From contig BJKQ01000010.1 in NCBI GenBank assembly GCA_006538405.1, positions 62,001-126,000 on the forward strand: a DNA stretch of 64,000 bases, read 5' to 3'. Position numbers and translations under genes: made by a program. Each line of letters begins with the position of its first letter. Within the stretch, counting starts at the first letter, position 1. Positions 58,676 through 64,000 of this stretch are shown one piece after another. The notes beneath the pieces are model-generated. The model searched no databases. It saw only the letters and a list, made by a program, of their open reading frames with translations, and was not told the origin of the DNA. This DNA is from Hansfordia pulvinata (lineage: Eukaryota; Ascomycota; Sordariomycetes; Xylariales).

Positions 58676-59842
58676 TAACTTATTATTATTATTAATAAAA
58701 GAGAAAAGTACTTAAGTTTAGCTTTCCCCCTTTTGATTCCCTTTTACTTTCCTTTTGGTATCACTTTATGGTTTATTACTTATTTACTTATTAAAGTAAA
58801 ATGTTTATTTTTATAATTATCAGCACCGTTTCTATCTTATTTTATAATAAAATAATTTATCTTTATTTAAAATAGTAATACTTAAAGGTTAACGCAAGTA
58901 TTTCCTTTTCTCCCTTTTCTTTATTTTAAACTATTAACTTAAATAGATTACGAGTTTATAATTTACGATTTACGATTACTTCGATTTACTTTAATATAAT
59001 GTTTATTATATTATATTCGTTTATTCACACGAATTAAGTACTTTAAGTAAGTTATTAACTTAATTATTATTTAACTTATAAAGCTTCTTATATTGTAAAT
59101 ATTAATCTATATTAATGGTTTAACTTAAAGAAATATTAAAGGTTCCGATTATTCACACGGAATTCGGTATTAAAGTATTACTTTAAATAAGTTTTTTACT
59201 CTTAATATTCTTTAATAAATTAAGTTTTATATTAATATAATAGATTTATATATATTATATATATTTATATATATATATATTATATAAAGTGTAAGTAATG
59301 TTAAAGATTTAACTTTAATATTTTATATTAAAAGTATGTATCCTTTTCTTATATTATTTAAAAGGATTTATTATATTAATTATTAATTTTAGTTATTTTC
59401 TTATATAAAAAGTAAAGTGAAAAATATGAATTTATTTATATAAATTTTAATAATTAAGGATAAAAATCTTTACATTATTCAGTTTACTTAATTTTTTACT
59501 TTTTATATAAATTATTATATAATCTATATAAGGTGATCTTATTACATATAAATAAATTATCAAACTTTAATAAATTAACTTAATTTTACTTAATTTTACT
59601 TATTTAATATTAAATATTATTAATTAAATATAAATCCGTAAGTTAATTCATAAGTAACTTAGATTCATGTGAGTTACTTTAAATCAGTAAAGTGAGTAAC
59701 TCACATGAGTCCGGATTCATATGAATCTGATTCACGTGAATCTGATACATATGAATTTAAATTAGTAAGGTGAGTAACTCACGTGAATCCAGATTCACGT
59801 GAATCGGATTCGAGTTAACTTATTATTAACCCTGCTTAGAAG

Positions 59843-61545
59843 TGAGTTAAAATAGCTTATATAAGTTTAAATTAATATAAACTATATATTATTTTTATTC
59901 AAAGAAGCTTACGTGAATATAACTTAATTATATTTTAATATATCGTTATAGATGATGTAATTTAAAAAATAATATTATAATTAAAGCGTTGTATTTAATA
60001 AGAACTTAATTAAATATTCTTTATTAAGTGATAAATATATTTATTAATATGAGTTTTCAATTTAATTTAACTTATTAAATTTACTTACTCTTTATTATTT
60101 TAATAAAATATCTTATAAGAAGATCACTTTTATATTATTTTTATTTCTATATTTCCCGAAATTGAATTAAAATATTATTATAGTATATTTATAGATTTGT
60201 GACTTTATTTAAGAAAACTTACTGTAATTGAAAATAGAGTAAAATATTTTAATGTAACTTATATAAGTTAAAGGAAGTGAAAAAAAGTAAGCCACGTGAG
60301 CTACTTAAAAATGATCTTAAGATTAAAAAGTTTATAATAAAAAGCTTAAAATCATTGATTATCTCAAGTCTTTAAGATTATAAACTTAAAAGAAATTAAG
60401 TTATAATTAATGTATTATTTTGAACTTAATAAGCAATATGTAGTAAGGCAGAACAGCGTTAATAAGTGATATGAAATTACATATCACATTTTCGATTAAG
60501 TTAAAAAATTAAACATTTTAATTAAACGCTATTAAAGTAAAATAAGAAAAGATTTTTTAATACTTTAAGTAAAACATATTATTTCAAATTAAAGCAGAAC
60601 TTAAAGTAAGAAAATCTTATAAAAGAACTATATTAAGTATATAATAATACGTGATCCGATTATAATCAATTCAACTAAAAAATAATAAGGGACTTATTAC
60701 ATTATTTTAATTAAATGCTATTATGTTATAAATAGCCGCGGTTAAAATAGGTTATATTTAATAATAATTTATTAACACGTTTCTTGTTATATAACGATGA
60801 GTTTATAAAATAAGTTTTAAATGAATTAAATTTACTTAATCAATATGAAGAAAAATGCAAATAACCTACGTAAGCTTTATTATATGTAACTTAACTTAAA
60901 TAAGGGTAAGTTATAATTGTAAATGTCTTACTTAAGACTTTTATCCACGTGATTTGAATTAAGTCGACGTAGTTTTACTTTCAAGTATAAAAAAAAGCAA
61001 GTTTACTTTATACTCTGTGAATAGTTTCTATTTCTATTTAGTTTATTATAAACTCTTAATACTTTCTAAATAATTATTAACTCACGCGAGTTAACACACG
61101 TAAATCCAGATTCATATAAATTGCTTACTCTTTTAATTCAAAGTAACTTACGTAGAGCTGGACTGTAAATAAGTTAATTAACAAACTTAAAAGTAATAAA
61201 AAGTATTCGATTTTAAATGTTTAAAGCCTCTTTATAAGTTATATAATAAAACAAAATCTTTCGCATTAAGTGCCCTAAGCTTAAAATACGTTTTACTTAT
61301 TTATAATTATTCTGTTTATTTATTATTTCGTTTATTCTTTTCAATATATTTACTTCTAAGTAACTTTTAAATCGTATCAAATATACTGATTTTTGTTCAT
61401 GTAAGTTATTTTAAGCTAATTATTGAAAAAAATGTTAAGTAAACTTATTCACTTTAAGTAAAAAGGTATTATTTATAAGAAAGACTTATTTTATCTTGTA
61501 AATATAATATACCTTGAATTCAAGTGAACTGCAGTACTCTCTATA
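59843..61545. other. AT-rich stretch, no gene
   Basis: Only a fragment of the hAT-family terminal repeat at about 61075-61165 (AACTCACGCGAGTTAACAC) is recognised. Confidence 0.4.
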
Positions 61546-61553
61546 TTAGCTAT

Positions 61554-62170
61554 TAAGGTTAGTAATAAGTGATCCTAAATCCGATTTATATAAATCCGGA
61601 TTCACATGAGTCACTCACCCCTTTAATTCAGATTAACCCAAGTTAACTCACGTGAATCCGGACTCATATAGGTTACTTACCTTATTAATTTCAAGTAACT
61701 CACGTGAATTCAAGCTACTTATACGTTAACTCACGGATTAAAAAAAGTAATTATTAAGTATAAAGTAGCATAAAGATATATAAAAGGCTATGAATTTATT
61801 TAATATAAAGTCAAAATAATAATTGATTAAATTAACTAATTAATAAAACTTAAACGTTAAGTTTAATTAATTATTTAAATTAAGTTTAAGTTAATAATAT
61901 TAATTATAAATTAATCTGAATTAAAATTAAGTTTAATATTTATTATTATATTTAAGAAAATAAATTACTGTGAATACGTGAGCTAACTTTTAAGTAACTT
62001 AAAGTAGCGTATTACATTTAATGGCCTGATTCAAAGTGACTCAGATTCATATAAGTTACTCACTTAACTTATTTAGACTTATGTGAATCAGTAAAATCAC
62101 TGATTTAAAGTGACTCACGTGAGTTACTTATAAGTTAAGTTAAGATATATGATTTATAATATTAATCTTA
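61554..62170. mobile_element. hAT-type MITE, 617 bp
   Basis: Left end TAAGGTTA (61554-61561) and right end TAATCTTA (62163-62170) are the CAGGGTTA/TAACCCTG termini with only C to T and G to A changes. Flanks TTAGCTAT (61546-61553) and TTAACTAT (62171-62178) differ by one G/A. Terminal repeats of nearly 200 bp (61554-61745 and 61970-62170) carry AACTCACGTGAAT. Confidence 0.8.
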
Positions 62171-62337
62171 TTAACTATATAAGTATATTATAAGTAAATT
62201 ATTTTAAGTAATAATTATAACTTATACTTATTATATTTTAAGAGTTAAAAAATAAAAATAAGGATTTAATGTTTTAATTTATACTTCTTTCTAATATCTT
62301 ATATATATTTATAAGCTTTATTTTATTTTATTATTAT

Positions 62338-62882
62338 TAAGGTTAATAATGAGTTAACTCGAATCCGATTCACATAAATCCGGATTCATATGAGTTACTC
62401 ACCCCTTTAATTCAGATTCATTGAGTTACTCATTTTACTAATTTAAAGTAACTCATGTGAATTTAAGTTACTTATAAATCAACTCACGGATTCAAAAATT
62501 ATATAATTTAGGTATAGAAAGTATAAATTTAGTATAATTTTAAGTAATTTATTATTAAATAAGAATTAATAATAAACTTTGATTAATAGAAATTAAATCC
62601 TTAAATTATATTAATAAGTTAGGTGTATAAAATTTAAAAGGAAAATGAAATAATAAGCTTAATTTAAATTATTAAGCTTAAAACTATGTATTTTATTAAT
62701 TCAAATTAAATAAGTGAATCCGTGAGTTGATTCATGAGTAACTTAAAGTAACTCAGATTCACGTCAGTTACTCACCTTACTGATTCAGATTCATATAAAT
62801 TAATAAAATCATTGATTTAAAGTGATTCACGTGAGTTACTCATGAATTAACTTAAGATTCATGATTCATAATACCAACCCTG
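62338..62882. mobile_element. hAT-type MITE, 545 bp
   Basis: Left end TAAGGTTA (62338-62345), right end CCAACCCTG ending 62882. Flanks ATTATTAT (62330-62337) and ATCATTAT (62883-62890) differ by one C/T. Terminal repeats of about 160 bp at 62338-62495 and 62715-62882 are clearly inverted copies. Confidence 0.82.
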
Positions 62883-63086
62883 ATCATTATTAAGTTCATC
62901 CTTATGAATTTAAGTTTTTCTAGTTTAAAGAAAACTGCTTAAAGTTTTATATAAAAGTTAAAGTCTTAAGAAGTTAATAAGATTAAATCCGTGAGATTTA
63001 TAAGTAACTTAAAATAGCTTTTAAGGACTAATAAACTAGCTTAAGTAAGTTAAAGCCTATATAAGTTAACTCACGTAAGTGATTAA

Positions 63087-63431
63087 TAAGGTTAATAAGA
63101 TATTCAATCCCGTTAACTCACGTGTATTAGATTCACGTATTAGTTTTTAAGCTTATATTATATAATAGGTCATATTAAAGTTTAAAACTGAACTTTCAAC
63201 TCGTTTGATTTAAAAGTTAAGCTTATAATGAATGATTAAACTCCTTTAATCTAAATGATTTCAATCCGTAAGTTAGCTTACGAGTAGCTTACATTCACGT
63301 GAGTTACTTTAAATATGTAAAGTGAGTGACTTAATAAATCTAAATTTAAGAAGTGGATAATTTACTTACGTTAATGACTTACGCGATTTAAATTAGGTTG
63401 ATTTATTGGTAATTTATAGTTGTTAACCCTG
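63087..63431. mobile_element. Probable hAT-type MITE, 345 bp
   Basis: Left end TAAGGTTA (63087-63094) followed by GTTAACTCACGTG; right end GTTAACCCTG ending 63431 with AATCCGTAAGTTAGC at about 63262. Flanking octamers GTGATTAA and CTTATTAA match at 6 of 8. A further terminal-repeat fragment lies directly upstream (62987-63086), so this may be one element inserted in another. Confidence 0.5.
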
Positions 63432-63439
63432 CTTATTAA

Positions 63440-64000
63440 ACATTATCATTTAATACTACGTATTATTTATCATTTTTAATCATCTTTTAAACGGTTTACA
63501 CTTATCCTCACTTATTTACCTAATATAACGTAGCTTTATTTCTATTAAAGTGAGAAAATTGAAGCCGTGAGTTACGTTATAATAAATTTAAAAGCTTTTA
63601 TAAGTTTTAAATCCCACTTAAAAACCTTATACTTAAATAAGTTAATAAAGTTTTTATTATAAAAGACTTAATATAACTATCTTATAAGCTAAACGTTAAT
63701 CTTTATGTTTATTATGAATAGCTTATTATAAAAAGTAATACGTTTTATTTCTTATGTTATATTATAGTTAATATAATCCGTGTTCTTTCATTTGAATTAT
63801 TATACTTAAATTTACTTATTTGATTCCATATAATATAATTAATTAACATGATTTCTTTTATCTTTTCAACTATTTAATCTTAATTTATGAATGGATTAAA
63901 AATTTAATTTAATTTTCAAATTAATTATATGTTAATCTAATAAAATTTAAGACTTTAATTCTAACCTTATTTTTAAAAGCCTTTCAATAAGTTATATAAT
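63440..64000. other. AT-rich stretch to window end
   Basis: No gene or element end recognised. Similar in composition to the rest of the block, which continues beyond the window. Confidence 0.4.

Larger units (their letters stand above)
54501..59834 (-). mobile_element. Putative parent hAT transposon, 5.3 kb, degraded
   Basis: The left end CAGGGTTAGTAATG at 54501 and the right end TTATTATTAACCCTG, ending 59834, are inverted copies of the same terminus used by the MITEs. Terminal inverted repeats extend about 200-220 bp inward (54501-54725 and 59630-59834) with the same CACGTG/CATATG palindromes. Between them lie hAT transposase relics on the minus strand. Flanking octamers CTTATAAA (54493-54500) and CTTAGAAG (59835-59842) match at only 6 of 8, so the exact pairing of ends is probable, not proved. 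The two subterminal zones also hold tandem arrays. Confidence 0.65.
41945..64000. other. AT-rich, RIP-type repeat block
   Basis: From about 41945-42060 the composition changes abruptly to very AT-rich and stays so to the end of the window. Coding frames vanish except for short relics, and recognisable transposon proteins are full of stops. Terminal TG/CA dinucleotides of elements read TA, and paired repeat copies differ mostly by C/T and G/A, as expected from repeat-induced point mutation. Such blocks are common as heterochromatin, centromere flanks or subtelomeres in Pezizomycotina; which one this is cannot be told here. Confidence 0.85.

Noticed and set aside
54400..63440. CRISPR-like or centromeric satellite reading of the palindromic repeats
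   Set aside because: Copies are irregularly spaced, in both orientations, and resolve into paired inverted termini of transposons with target duplications.

Overview
The window comes from a filamentous ascomycete (Pezizomycotina, most likely a Sordariomycete). The evidence is multi-exon genes with short 50-115 nt GT-AG introns, pyrimidine-rich leaders, frequent TACCTA/GGTACC motifs between genes, fungal-specific protein forms (prenylated Skt5/Chs4-type protein, Zn2Cys6 factor), and a sharp switch near 41.95 kb from gene-bearing, roughly balanced DNA to a very AT-rich block that looks mutated by RIP (repeat-induced point mutation).

Gene-bearing part, 1-41.9 kb: a small secreted hypothetical protein (+, 1742); UDP-glucose:glycoprotein glucosyltransferase of ER quality control (-, 3345-8120, ends in KDEL); coatomer alpha subunit (+, 9838-14050), divergent from it; proteasome lid subunit Rpn12 (-, 15451-16386); a doubtful exon relic (19.8-20.3 kb); a Sel1-repeat Skt5/Chs4-type chitin synthase activator with a C-terminal CAAX box (+, 21872-25265); a short Zn2Cys6 protein with a 33-bp coding minisatellite (-, 27113-28270); an acyl-protein-thioesterase-like protein that has lost catalytic residues (+, to 31629); an Lgl/Sro7-type exocytosis WD40 protein with two apparent one-base frame breaks (-, 34921-38150); a secreted BBE-type FAD oxidoreductase (-, 38831-40730); and an unrecognised ORF beside the AT-rich block (-, 41163-41934). 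Several genes serve the secretory route and cell wall (ER glycoprotein folding, COPI, exocytosis, chitin synthase activation), but they are transcribed separately and look like ordinary fungal housekeeping synteny rather than a cluster. Intergenic stretches of 1-5 kb carry microsatellites, homopolymers and no other convincing genes.

AT-rich part, 41.95-64 kb: no intact gene. I resolve an 8.88-kb Ty3/Gypsy LTR retrotransposon (43122-52001) with two 152-bp LTRs and a perfect 5-bp target duplication AACCT; its LTR ends read TA...TA, as expected if TG...CA were hit by RIP. A 506-bp non-autonomous element is nested in it with a perfect 8-bp duplication (CTTATAAC). That element belongs to a family with long terminal inverted repeats (TIRs) that start CAGGGTTA and are full of CACGTG-centred palindromes. 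Further members lie at 52325-52892, 61554-62170, 62338-62882 and probably 63087-63431, most with 7/8-matching 8-bp duplications. A 5.3-kb interval, 54501-59834, has the same termini and encloses a decayed hAT transposase (BED-like, TDGW-like, LDPRFK and hATC segments recognisable on the minus strand), so it is the probable parent element. This hAT parent plus MITE family is the most interesting content of the window.
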